Shown here: in pieces, positions 9,819 through 17,696 of the stretch
Layout of the letters: each line of letters starts with the position of its first letter
Position numbering within the stretch: the stretch's first letter is position 1
Assembly: GCA_002499705.1 (NCBI GenBank)
Contig: DAMU01000108.1
Span: 1 to 32,532, forward strand
Direction of reading: 5' to 3'
DNA: 32,532 nucleotides
Source: Euryarchaeota archaeon UBA91
GTDB taxonomy: Archaea > Thermoplasmatota > Poseidoniia > Poseidoniales > Poseidoniaceae
Program-made: the position numbers and the translations under genes
The notes under the pieces: model-generated
Database searches by the model: none
Told to the model about the DNA's origin: nothing
Seen by the model: only the letters and a program-made list of their open reading frames with translations

Positions 9819-10004
9819 TCACATGCAGTAATTGTTTCCAGGCTGACCCGGAATTGTTGGTGCAGCACCACTATGCACACCATCCGGCTCTTCGCAAATA
9901 ACGCTTAACAGCGTGTTTACAAGGTCTTTCAATTCATCAACTTGGCTTTGAAGATCACGAACCCGTTGCCGCATCTCCACTTTGTTTTCTTGCTCTCGCT
10001 CCAT
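9819..10004 (-). CDS. Small coiled-coil protein, 61 residues
   Basis: Residues 1-38 form a strongly charged amphipathic helix with heptad spacing of Val/Leu (MRQRVRDLQSQVDELKDLV), typical of a dimeric coiled coil. The last 23 residues are Gly/Pro-rich and end in NNYCM. The stop codon touches the rtcB stop with no base between, the same arrangement as the other convergent pairs in this window, which supports it being a real gene. A GGATGGGAT motif precedes the ATG. I do not recognise a family. It could be an oligomerisation or nucleoid-associated factor, but nothing shows this. Confidence 0.6.
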   Translation of the reverse strand: MEREQENKVEMRQRVRDLQSQVDELKDLVNTLLSVICEEPDGVHSGAAPTIPGQPGNNYCM

Positions 10005-10127
10005 AATATCCCATCCAGAGAAGTTGCCTTCTCCGAACTAATATTTGTAAAAATCACCTTATAGCCTTTGAGTATATTCTGAGCCTCCAAAGGTACTTTT
10101 GCGGTATTAACGAAAGACGCGAAGCGG

Positions 10128-10134
10128 TTATAAT
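10128..10134 (+). promoter_or_regulatory. Archaeal TATA box for tRNA-Thr
   Basis: TTATAAT is centred about 28 nt upstream of the first base of the tRNA-Thr gene. That is the distance expected for an archaeal TBP site given transcription starting at or just before the mature 5' end. The assignment rests on position and composition only. Confidence 0.5.
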
Positions 10135-10158
10135 CAATGTATTGGTCGCCGTATTACT

Positions 10159-10230
10159 GCCACCGTGGCTTAGCGGTATAGCACCTCATTGGTAATGAGG
10201 AGGTCGCGAGTTCAATTCTCGCCGGTGGCT
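10159..10230 (+). tRNA. tRNA-Thr (anticodon GGT)
   Basis: This is a full cloverleaf. The acceptor stem is GCCACCG/CGGTGGC. The D arm lies within GCTTAGCGGTATAGC, the anticodon stem is CCTCA/TGAGG with loop TTGGTAA (anticodon GGT), and the T arm is GCGAG TTCAATT CTCGC. The discriminator is T. CCA is not encoded and no intron is present. The gene is convergent with the tRNA-Ser gene 66 nt away and is followed by a T6 tract at 10254-10259. Confidence 0.97.
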
Positions 10231-10253
10231 CTTATTCCTTCACCCAAGACTGC

Positions 10254-10294
10254 TTTTTTCACCGAACTAAAATGAACGGGGACGAGGTGAAAAA
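10254..10294. terminator. Shared inverted-repeat terminator between convergent tRNA genes
   Basis: TTTTTCACC (10255-10263) and GGTGAAAAA (10286-10294) form a 9-bp perfect inverted repeat around a 22-nt loop. Reading from tRNA-Thr, transcription meets T6 at 10254-10259; reading from tRNA-Ser on the minus strand, it meets T5 at 10294-10290. Archaeal RNA polymerase terminates at T tracts, so one element can serve both genes. Function is inferred from position and sequence. Confidence 0.6.
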
Positions 10295-10296
10295 GG

Positions 10297-10379
10297 CGCC
10301 GAGAGAGAGATTTGAACTCTCGAGTCACAAGGACACGCGATTTCCAGTCGCGCGCAATACCAGGCTATGCGATCTCGGC
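10297..10379 (-). tRNA. tRNA-Ser (anticodon GGA)
   Basis: Read on the minus strand, the acceptor stem is GCCGAGA/TCTCGGC, the D arm is GCATAGCCTGGTATTGC, the anticodon stem is CGCGA/TCGCG with loop CTGGAAA (anticodon GGA), there is a long class II variable arm with a GTC/GAC stem, and the T arm is GAGAG TTCAAAT CTCTC. The discriminator is G, as expected for serine tRNAs, and CCA is not encoded. No intron is seen. A TTAAAC element about 30 nt upstream could be its TATA box, but it is weak. Confidence 0.96.
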
Positions 10380-10488
10380 TTCAAACTCGGCGACTTTGCT
10401 TCACCGTTTAACGCTCACCCATGAAAAGTTAGGATCGTATCAAGCATTTAATCCGAAACAATTCAAAGGAGGAGCGATTAGCAAGCAC

Positions 10489-11622
10489 ATGAGCGAAGAG
10501 GACCATGCTCCTTCGGTTGAAAAAGAGGGACATTCAGTCCTTCCATTTCGACTACAAGATGTGCAACCCTTGTATTCGTTTGCCGAGATTCATCCAGTTG
10601 CTAAACCACTGGACACAATGCAAGTAGAATTGCGATTTCAGACAAAATTAGCACTTCATGAATGGAACAAAGAGTATTGGGCAACACTTGGAATAGGAGT
10701 CATTGCATTTCTTCTCGGATCGTTTTCTCCAGAAATACTTGGTGGTGGTGATGCCCAAATCATTGGTTTAGATGGCTTGAACTCTGTGAGTGGGTGGGGA
10801 TATTTCCAAATGCTTCTCTCCGTGATTCTGTGGGGATGGTTTGCAATGCAAATTTGGAGGTTATTCCCTGTAATGCGCATACATGCTCTATCGTTGTTAT
10901 TCTTTTGGAACATTACCGTATTTGCTCAAATTCTATTCCACGAAACTCAAATGGATTTCCCAATTGATTCAAAACTTGGGGGAATGATGGAAGGTTCGCT
11001 TGCGATGCTCATCGTGATGTTTTTCATCTACTATTTTGGCCGTGCAGTTGTCGAAACTCGAGATTACCATATCGAAGAATACCATGTACATGAAGATGTA
11101 CGGCTGACCGAAATGAAAATGGCTGAACACTCACTTCGAGGCTGGGGTTTCATTCTTACAATGTGGTTCGTTTTAATCACGCTATCCGCTTGGGGTGGAG
11201 CACATTTCATTGCAGAACGTGGCGGTGAACGGATGGGCTCTTTTACCACTCATCTACTCACAGGCAGTTTATCGATACCTCTTTTCATGTTGCTGATCTG
11301 GTATCCCCAACGAATGCTGGGGACGGATGCTCAAGTCCAAACACGCGCAGCAATCAATGCTAAAATAGAATTGGACGGGAAAAACCCAACACAGGAATCA
11401 TTTGAATCGCAATGCCCTGAATGCGAAGCACCAGTTAACATATCAAGGAACGCTGATGGAGACATCATGGTGCCATGCCCAACTGAAGGCTGCTCTACAA
11501 AAAACCTCATTGGAACTACCTGTAAGCTCTGCTCTGTAATGACACCAACACGGTTTGAATGTCCAAAATGTGGAATGAATGCTCCAGCTCTCGATTATCT
11601 TTCAGACGTGGAGGCATGGTAA
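10489..11622 (+). CDS. Six-helix membrane protein with C-terminal zinc ribbons
   Basis: The protein is 377 residues from the ATG at 10489, which follows a strong AAAGGAGGAG. A longer start at 10312 would run through the tRNA-Ser gene and is rejected. About 60 hydrophilic N-terminal residues precede roughly six membrane helices between about 65 and 290. A His-rich loop (YHIEEYHVHED) lies between helices four and five. The C-terminal domain has paired cysteine motifs CPEC...CPTEGC and CKLC...CPKCG, typical of two zinc ribbons on the cytoplasmic side. It overlaps the cysteine desulfurase start by one base (TAATG), so the two are translationally coupled. I know no named family with this architecture. 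A role in metal or Fe-S handling is only suggested by context. Confidence 0.82.
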   Translation: MSEEDHAPSVEKEGHSVLPFRLQDVQPLYSFAEIHPVAKPLDTMQVELRFQTKLALHEWNKEYWATLGIGVIAFLLGSFSPEILGGGDAQIIGLDGLNSVSGWGYFQMLLSVILWGWFAMQIWRLFPVMRIHALSLLFFWNITVFAQILFHETQMDFPIDSKLGGMMEGSLAMLIVMFFIYYFGRAVVETRDYHIEEYHVHEDVRLTEMKMAEHSLRGWGFILTMWFVLITLSAWGGAHFIAERGGERMGSFTTHLLTGSLSIPLFMLLIWYPQRMLGTDAQVQTRAAINAKIELDGKNPTQESFESQCPECEAPVNISRNADGDIMVPCPTEGCSTKNLIGTTCKLCSVMTPTRFECPKCGMNAPALDYLSDVEAW

Positions 11623-12839
11623 TGGATTTCAAAAAACTACGACAAGACTTCCCGACATTAAGGCCAGATGACGCACCAGCGTATCTTGACAATGCATGTG
11701 TCACATTAAAGCCAGATTCTGTTGTCGAAGCAATTCACGATTATTATACGAAAACGCCGGGTTGCGGTGGTCGCTCAGTTCACCGCTACGGTTCTAAAAT
11801 TTCACAAGCAACATCACAGACTCGTTCGAAATTACAGAACTTTTTGAATGCAGACTCAGCAAAAGAGATTGTGTTTACTCGAAACGCTACGCACTCATTA
11901 AATCAGGTAGCGCATGGAATGACCTGGTCAAAAGGGGATGTCGTTCTAACAACTGACAGAGAACATAACTCGAACCTCGTTCCTTGGTTGCAACTTGAAC
12001 AAGAACGAGGTATTGACCACAGAGTCGTGGAATCAAATCCAGATAACACGTTCAATCTCGAGGCCTTTGAGCAAGCGTGTGCAGATGCCGGTTCAAAACT
12101 GAAAATGGTATCCATGAGCCAAGTCGGAAATCTGGATGGCATTAAGATACCCGTTAAAAAAATCGCCCAGATTGCCCACGATCATGGTGCACTGGTTTGT
12201 GTCGACGGCGCCCAATCTACGCCTCACATGAATGTTGACGTTCAAGACCTCGATATTGATTTCTTGGCGTTTTCAATCCACAAAATGTGCGGTCCTTCTG
12301 GAATGGGTGGACTATGGGGGCGGTACGATTTACTTGACAACCTGCGTACGATTCAATCTGGAGGTCAAACTGTCAAGACATCAACGTATGACTCCATTGA
12401 ATGGGCAAATCCTCCAAACCGGTTTGAAGGTGGTTTGGGTAATTTCTCTGGAATGATCGCTACCGGAGCCGCTATTGATTATCTTTCAAAAATCGATATG
12501 GATGCAGTTCACCAGCATGAAATACGACTTAATTCAATCATGACTGATGGAATTAAGGACTTGCCCGGAATCGAGATTATTGGACCACTGGACGCGAATA
12601 TGCGTGGAGGTATTTGCTCAATACTCATGAGTGAATTACCAGCACATGATATAGCTCTACTTCTTGATGAAGCAGCAGGTGTTATGGTTCGAAGTGGTCA
12701 ACATTGCGTACACTCGTGGTTTAACTCTAAAGGACATGTTAATGGCTCCCTTCGAGCCTCTGCCTACTTGTACAACACTGAAGATGAGGCTCGTCTTTTT
12801 GCTGAAACCTTCTGTGAAGCAGTTCATGCTTTCAGTTAA
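11622..12839 (+). CDS. Cysteine desulfurase, SufS/CsdA-like (class V aminotransferase)
   Basis: This 405-residue PLP enzyme should convert cysteine to alanine, leaving a persulfide for Fe-S cluster or thio-modification pathways. Lys221 in SIHKMCGPSGMG is the expected PLP Schiff-base lysine; HSLNQVAHG and the DREHNSN/VDGAQSTPH segments are cofactor-binding motifs of the family. Cys362 in VRSGQHCVHSW is the expected catalytic cysteine, in the short SufS-type loop. The ATG at 11622 sits 7 nt after GGAGG and overlaps the previous stop. The ATG at 11616 is too close to that motif. No SufE, SufU or scaffold gene is visible nearby; its partners here are a zinc-ribbon membrane protein and a subtilase. 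Confidence 0.93.
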   Translation: MDFKKLRQDFPTLRPDDAPAYLDNACVTLKPDSVVEAIHDYYTKTPGCGGRSVHRYGSKISQATSQTRSKLQNFLNADSAKEIVFTRNATHSLNQVAHGMTWSKGDVVLTTDREHNSNLVPWLQLEQERGIDHRVVESNPDNTFNLEAFEQACADAGSKLKMVSMSQVGNLDGIKIPVKKIAQIAHDHGALVCVDGAQSTPHMNVDVQDLDIDFLAFSIHKMCGPSGMGGLWGRYDLLDNLRTIQSGGQTVKTSTYDSIEWANPPNRFEGGLGNFSGMIATGAAIDYLSKIDMDAVHQHEIRLNSIMTDGIKDLPGIEIIGPLDANMRGGICSILMSELPAHDIALLLDEAAGVMVRSGQHCVHSWFNSKGHVNGSLRASAYLYNTEDEARLFAETFCEAVHAFS

Positions 12840-12853
12840 TCGAGGTGTTCACA

Positions 12854-13987
12854 GTGGAAGAGACTGAGTTTACGGATTCTTATACTGAGGAGTTTACCGA
12901 CACCCAAGGACAAGAAAATTTAGTTTTCGTTCAAAGAATGGTTGCATTAGGTGTCGCTGTACTTCTCATCTCAACTATGATATATCTAGCAGCAATTCTT
13001 CTTGGGGGGAATGGTCTTGTTACTTATCGCCCTGGGCAACAAGCAATTGAAGCACAAGAAATCTATGCTGATTTAATACAATTTGATGGTATAGATTCTG
13101 ACGGTGATGGCGTCCGGGTTTGTATTGTTGATTCAGGAATCATGATGCAACATTCTGACCTTGAATCCGTCAATCTTGTCGAATGGAAAGATTTCGTTGA
13201 CAACAGAGCCTCTCCATACGATGACCATGGACACGGTACGAGCATGGCAGGGATTCTTGTTGCAGATGGCTGGATGAAAGGAATTGCTCCAAGCGTCGAT
13301 TTGTTTGTAGCAAAAGCATTGGCAGAAGATGGTTCTGGTGTTGATTCAGTTGTCGCAGATGCAATCGATTGGTGCGTATCGAATGAAGTCCACATCATTT
13401 CCTTATCACTTGGTGGAGCGCCGGATATCCTTCCTTTTGACATTGGAACTGAACGTGGCTCGGATGAAGCGACAAATGATGCAATCGAACAAGGAATTTT
13501 CGTCGTAGCTGCTGCAGGAAATGATGGTGGAGATGGCGATGATGGAGATGTCTCCAACCCGTGTGGAGAGCGTTTAGTAATCTGCGTTGGCGGCGCTACC
13601 CAAAATGGAGACCATTGGACCGGTTCATCGACTGGCGATAATAACGGCAGATTCTTACCATTACCACTCCTTGCTCCACGCAGTGATCCGCACAAAAAAC
13701 CGGAACTCGTTGCTCCAGCCCAACAGGTCCCTGTCGTAAATTACGAAGGTACATGGTCGATGGTTGACGGAACGAGCGCTGCAACGGTATATGTTACCGG
13801 AGCACTTGCGCTTCTCTTGCAAGAAAATCCACAACTAACGGATTCAACTTCTTCAGCAAATACAGTCCAGGTCAAAGAATGGATACAACAAAGCGTCACT
13901 CCAAGAGAAGGACAAAGTGGGCATGATGACGACTATGGATACGGCCTCTTGAATATTCAACAACTGCTCGATGCTGCTGATGCGTGA
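12854..13987 (+). CDS. Membrane-anchored subtilisin-like protease (S8 family)
   Basis: The protein is 377 residues when started at the GTG at 12854, which lies 6 nt after GAGGTG; the GTG at 12845 is inside that ribosome-binding motif. An N-terminal hydrophobic helix (about residues 29-52) would anchor the protein with its protease domain outside. Catalytic residues are Asp93 (VDSG), His127 (HGHGTS) and Ser308 (DGTSAATVYVTG), with an oxyanion Asn in AAAGNDGG. The usual TPHVAG after the nucleophile is replaced by TVYVTG, losing the conserved Pro and His. There is no prodomain of normal length and no C-terminal anchor, unlike the 845-residue subtilase in this window. It begins 14 nt after the cysteine desulfurase gene and is probably in the same operon. 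Confidence 0.9.
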   Translation: MEETEFTDSYTEEFTDTQGQENLVFVQRMVALGVAVLLISTMIYLAAILLGGNGLVTYRPGQQAIEAQEIYADLIQFDGIDSDGDGVRVCIVDSGIMMQHSDLESVNLVEWKDFVDNRASPYDDHGHGTSMAGILVADGWMKGIAPSVDLFVAKALAEDGSGVDSVVADAIDWCVSNEVHIISLSLGGAPDILPFDIGTERGSDEATNDAIEQGIFVVAAAGNDGGDGDDGDVSNPCGERLVICVGGATQNGDHWTGSSTGDNNGRFLPLPLLAPRSDPHKKPELVAPAQQVPVVNYEGTWSMVDGTSAATVYVTGALALLLQENPQLTDSTSSANTVQVKEWIQQSVTPREGQSGHDDDYGYGLLNIQQLLDAADA

Positions 13988-13991
13988 GCAA

Positions 13992-14735
13992 TCACATCTT
14001 TGTTAGTGCAACCAACGTGCCACCGAACAATGGCATGAACGCAATGTGATGTGTCACGTTAGCAGATTTAATGAATTCCATCCATTGGTTAAACCCATCA
14101 ACCAAGCGCATTCCATCTTTGTCATCCTCCTCAACATTACCAAGAGGCATGTCGGGTTCTACTGTGAACAAAACACCGCTGTTTGAAAGAAAAGGAAGCA
14201 GAGCCTCAACGTTCCGGGCACGATTTTCAGATGAGCCATCAACAATGATAGCATCGTTTTCGGATTCAATTCGAGGTGAGCCTACTTCCAAACCGGTTGA
14301 GGAAGCAGCATGCCATGCATTGGTTTCTCCAATCAAAGCATCAAGATTTCCTACAACAATGGAAGTGTATGAGTCTGCATCATGGCGCAACATGAGTCGA
14401 CGTAGAATTACCGCAAATTTAGCACCATCTTCAACCAACTGATACCGTTGTGGCTGCAAACCATCAACAGCAAATAAATCGTAAATCCATGCACTACGGT
14501 GGCCAATACCTGCTCCAACTTCAAGAATTGACTCAGGTTTTAGTCTACCTAAAGCATCTCGCAGGCGGCGTAAAAGAGAAATCGACCACGTCGTCAAACC
14601 CATGTGTTGCAATTGGGAGCCGATGTTGGTCGCTATCTGTGGCTCGTCACGCGAACGGGTATCATCTGGAGACAATAAATGGGCTAAGACTTCAGCCTTT
14701 CCAACATCGGATTCACCACCCTCTTGCTCCGACAT
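13992..14735 (-). CDS. SAM-dependent methyltransferase-like protein (Rossmann fold)
   Basis: The protein is 247 residues from the ATG at 14735. The motif ILEVGAGIGHRSAW at about residues 76-89 is a class I methyltransferase motif I for S-adenosylmethionine. AIIVDGSSENRARN further on resembles the motif IV region of the same fold, and LFTVEPD may be strand 6. About 60 helical residues precede the Rossmann part. The substrate is not identifiable; the resemblance in layout is to O-methyltransferases and protein-isoaspartate methyltransferase-type enzymes. The alternative GTG start five codons upstream overlaps the likely ribosome-binding AAAGG. It is convergent with the subtilase (4 nt between stops) and divergent from the HVO_0476-like gene. 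Confidence 0.72.
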   Translation of the reverse strand: MSEQEGGESDVGKAEVLAHLLSPDDTRSRDEPQIATNIGSQLQHMGLTTWSISLLRRLRDALGRLKPESILEVGAGIGHRSAWIYDLFAVDGLQPQRYQLVEDGAKFAVILRRLMLRHDADSYTSIVVGNLDALIGETNAWHAASSTGLEVGSPRIESENDAIIVDGSSENRARNVEALLPFLSNSGVLFTVEPDMPLGNVEEDDKDGMRLVDGFNQWMEFIKSANVTHHIAFMPLFGGTLVALTKM

Positions 14736-14831
14736 GGAGGTGCCTTTCACCGCAATGACTTCAAGGCTCGCTTAAGCGCTTGAGCCGGTACCTTCAAACG
14801 GGAGAGTATGCGCGCATAGACGGGGAAGTCC

Positions 14832-15611
14832 ATGGCTGACAACATCGAAGAGGAAGATTTCATTGAAGAGGATGAAATTATTCTTGAGAATGCAGTGCTT
14901 TGCCCGCAGTGTAATGAGGTTACAGGTCACGCCATTCTCAAAGAAACTCCGAAAGGCACCGGAGCTGACTATTTACTCAGGTGTGAGGATTGTGAAAAGG
15001 TACACATTGCACACATTCGACCTCCCCCGGTAGTTAACATTCCTTTCGTATTAACCGAGGGCCCTTCATCGATTACCAAAACAATTGAAATCGATGCTGA
15101 TGAGACAATCGAATTAGAAGATGTCTTTGAAGAGGATGAAAAGTTATGGTCCATTAACCAAATCGAAATGAAAGATGGAAGGTATGTCAAGCACTGCGAA
15201 GCGAGCCTCATTGTTCGAGCCTCAGCCCTGAGATGTGACAAGGTTCGAGTAAAACTTACCATGACGCGAGGTGAAGATTCGTCGTCTGATGTCCTTATTG
15301 TACCTGCTGACACACCTTACACTGCGGGGCACTTGATCGATATAGAAGACCAAACATGGCGTATTCGCGCTATTCACATGGGGCGTGCTCGAACACTTCG
15401 TGGGACGGTCGAAGCAAGAGATATCAAGCGGATGTATTTGCATGAGCCTCCAAACCCAGACCACTTTGCACCTCGCACCCCTAGGGAACGAAGACAAGCA
15501 TGGAAAGAAGGAAAGCTGGGTTTCAACCCAAATCCAATCATGCCCAAGGAAGTTGTCAAGAAAGGTGTAACACCGGCAAACAAGCGCAAGAAAAAGCGAC
15601 CTCGTAACTGA
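14832..15611 (+). CDS. HVO_0476 family zinc-finger protein
   Basis: This 259-residue archaeal protein has an acidic N terminus (NIEEEDFIEEDE), then a four-cysteine zinc finger, CPQC at about residues 24-27 and CEDC at about 51-54. A beta-rich domain of about 140 residues follows, ending with a very basic tail (KKGVTPANKRKKKRPRN), which suggests nucleic-acid contact. The arrangement matches the HVO_0476 family, conserved in archaea but without an established function. The start at 14832 is the first ATG. Its stop abuts the stop of proline dehydrogenase directly. It could be a translation- or transcription-associated factor, but that is inference. Confidence 0.8.
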   Translation: MADNIEEEDFIEEDEIILENAVLCPQCNEVTGHAILKETPKGTGADYLLRCEDCEKVHIAHIRPPPVVNIPFVLTEGPSSITKTIEIDADETIELEDVFEEDEKLWSINQIEMKDGRYVKHCEASLIVRASALRCDKVRVKLTMTRGEDSSSDVLIVPADTPYTAGHLIDIEDQTWRIRAIHMGRARTLRGTVEARDIKRMYLHEPPNPDHFAPRTPRERRQAWKEGKLGFNPNPIMPKEVVKKGVTPANKRKKKRPRN

Positions 15612-16589
15612 TTAGGGTCGGTTTGTCCATGGCATGATGAATGCCTTAGCAACCTGTGTACCAATAGTCGGATTTTCTTGGAGACGCCGTATGCTGTACT
15701 CATACCATTTCTCTCCGTAAGGGACGTATACTCGAGTCCGATGACCGTTCTTAGCCAGTTTCCGGCGTAATGGTCCACGAACGCCGAGCAGCATTTGAAA
15801 TTCATAGCCAGGACCTTTCGCCTTTCGAGCAGGACCTGCATTGGGTCGAGGGTCGGGGATATTCGGCCCCATTCCGTGTGACTCTAAGGCAGACTTCGCA
15901 TAATTAATTACTGGAATATCATGGCTTGCAATCGAGCAGTACGAACCTGCTTCAAGCATCCTGTCAATGGATGCATTGGTTGCATCAACAATGTCTTGAT
16001 ATGAAGTGTAAGCAATATCCTCTGATTCAAGATAAATCCCCTTGCAGATTCGATAATCAGCAGCCGGTCCAAGTTCGGTTTCAAGATAATTGATATCGTC
16101 AAGAGTTCTAAACAGACGACCTTGCAATACCGTTCCAACATTGGTCAATCCCATATTGTGAAGGTCCAAAACCACCTGAATTGTAGAGGTAGTTACACGA
16201 TAATCTTCCATGTCCAGGCGAACGAAAAGATCGTTCTCATTCGCCATTCTAACCAATGTTTCGATGTTTTTCATTCCTTCTTTTTCATCGATGAGCAATC
16301 CAAAGGCTGTGGGTTTGATGGAAAGATTCGCGTCAAGATTATTTTCGCGAATGGCTTTGATAACTGCCATGTATTCATCCAAAAAGAATTGAGCCTCTTC
16401 CAGAGAAGTGATTTCTTCACCTAATACATCTACAGTAAAACATGCATTTTCTTTGGAAAGACGCTTCATGATTGTGACTGCATCACTCAATGTGGAGCCA
16501 GCAACATATCGCCGTGAAACCCAACCGACAAACCATTTTGGCATACGGATGGTCATGGCGACAATTGACTTGGAAAACCAACCGACCAT
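15612..16589 (-). CDS. Proline dehydrogenase (monofunctional)
   Basis: This 325-residue flavoenzyme should oxidise proline to pyrroline-5-carboxylate, passing electrons to quinone. The TIM-barrel pattern of the family is visible: NLSIKPTAFG, VRLDMEDYRVT, GTVLQGRLFRT, RICKGIYLE, SIASHD, and the C-terminal signature YEFQMLLGVRGPLRRKL followed by RVYVPYGEKWYEYSIRRLQE, which contributes to FAD and proline binding. The length fits monofunctional PRODH rather than PutA. A GGTGGGAAG motif precedes the ATG. No P5C dehydrogenase gene is present in the window. It lies 47 nt downstream of DTD2 on the same strand, so the two may be co-transcribed. Confidence 0.93.
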   Translation of the reverse strand: MVGWFSKSIVAMTIRMPKWFVGWVSRRYVAGSTLSDAVTIMKRLSKENACFTVDVLGEEITSLEEAQFFLDEYMAVIKAIRENNLDANLSIKPTAFGLLIDEKEGMKNIETLVRMANENDLFVRLDMEDYRVTTSTIQVVLDLHNMGLTNVGTVLQGRLFRTLDDINYLETELGPAADYRICKGIYLESEDIAYTSYQDIVDATNASIDRMLEAGSYCSIASHDIPVINYAKSALESHGMGPNIPDPRPNAGPARKAKGPGYEFQMLLGVRGPLRRKLAKNGHRTRVYVPYGEKWYEYSIRRLQENPTIGTQVAKAFIMPWTNRP

Positions 16590-16636
16590 CTTCCCACCTT
16601 ATCGTTGGTCAGCGGCGGAGACTCTTGAGGCTTACC

Positions 16637-17620
16637 TCAAAAAGCACTGCTGGACTCGCCTTCAAGAAGAGCCAAAATGGCTTTCGAGGTCATCAAAGGG
16701 GCATCTAAATTGGCAAGATGATTTCGAATTGCCTGCCTTTGCCAACCTTTGAATGCTTTTTTATCCATTGAGAATATAATTTTTCCATTTGGATATGCAC
16801 GCTTTGTCGCTTCAAAAGCTGCATCAATTGACTGCTTCCAATTACCCTCGGGTTCATCTCCTTCAACTTGTGGTGCAATAAACGGAAGTGCATATGTTGC
16901 TAACATGTGACCTACACGTAGTCCAGGATGTAAACCGAGATTATTTGCACGGGGTGCGTAATGTCCTCCACCTAACGTGATCAATACGGGTTGGCCATTA
17001 TCATCATCGCAATCCCATGACCCAAAGCCCTCACTTCCATCAAGACCAAGGCCTCGATGAATGATATCTGCTAAAAGATTAGCAGCACCAAAATGTCCCC
17101 ATGTTTCTGCTGTCGAACCGACTTCGATGAACAATGATGGAACCTCAAGCCACGGTCCATGATGCGTCACTTCCAAAGATGTGTCAAAATCTTCAACCAA
17201 ATCTGAATGTTCTGAAACTCGAATCAGTTCTTGCCACCAAGATGCGAGACGGGGAGATGGAGGAGGGGCATCGCCAGCTCTACCGCCATAAGGTGGAATT
17301 TCGTCTTTGTCCAATTGCATTACACCAACTGGATGAAGCGTAAGTGACGGACGACCACTTACAGCAGAATGGCGAGAGGGGAAAATAATTTCATCGACAA
17401 TTTCTCCAGTCGCATTCTTCCATCGGCGAGCAAGGTAGTCCTCGCGTAGAACACTTCCCGGAAGAATCCAAATCCGAGCATGCAATCGCTTGAATGTTGG
17501 ATGGCCCTCGACAGGATCAGTAGGGTCCCAAAGACCCATTTGCATAAGCGCATCCGATTGATTGGTCGATGCAATATCAGTAGCACTCACCGCAATGAGA
17601 ACCACATGTACTTCGCCCAT
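16637..17620 (-). CDS. dtdA: D-aminoacyl-tRNA deacylase, archaeal/plant type (DTD2)
   Basis: The protein is 327 residues from the ATG at 17620 (MGEVHVV). It hydrolyses D-amino acids from mischarged tRNAs. Family signatures are DEIIFPSRHSAVSGRPSLT, the central LEVTHHGPWLEVPSLFIEVG, and LGGGHYAPRANN, the metal- and substrate-site motif of COG1650/GEK1 proteins. The length is slightly above the usual 270-300. A longer in-frame start at 17959 would run antisense through the divergent propeller-like gene and adds 113 residues lacking family character, so it is rejected. Confidence 0.92.
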   Translation of the reverse strand: MGEVHVVLIAVSATDIASTNQSDALMQMGLWDPTDPVEGHPTFKRLHARIWILPGSVLREDYLARRWKNATGEIVDEIIFPSRHSAVSGRPSLTLHPVGVMQLDKDEIPPYGGRAGDAPPPSPRLASWWQELIRVSEHSDLVEDFDTSLEVTHHGPWLEVPSLFIEVGSTAETWGHFGAANLLADIIHRGLGLDGSEGFGSWDCDDDNGQPVLITLGGGHYAPRANNLGLHPGLRVGHMLATYALPFIAPQVEGDEPEGNWKQSIDAAFEATKRAYPNGKIIFSMDKKAFKGWQRQAIRNHLANLDAPLMTSKAILALLEGESSSAF

Positions 17621-17696
17621 AATGCATGCTGGCGGAATGAACATTTCATACCTCCCACATACGAGTATTGACAAAGAGGCACATGAACCACCCTCC

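Noticed and set aside
10312..10488. N-terminal extension of the membrane zinc-ribbon gene
   Set aside because: It reads through the tRNA-Ser gene; the ATG at 10489 has its own strong ribosome-binding site.
12845..12847. GTG start for the anchored subtilase
   Set aside because: This GTG is part of the GAGGTG ribosome-binding motif for the GTG at 12854. The same trap occurs at rpo7, where the GTG three codons before the ATG at 23603 lies in GAGGTGA.
13063..13695. 210-residue open frame on the minus strand
   Set aside because: It is antisense to the conserved subtilase catalytic domain; composition is that of a shadow frame rich in Ser and Pro.
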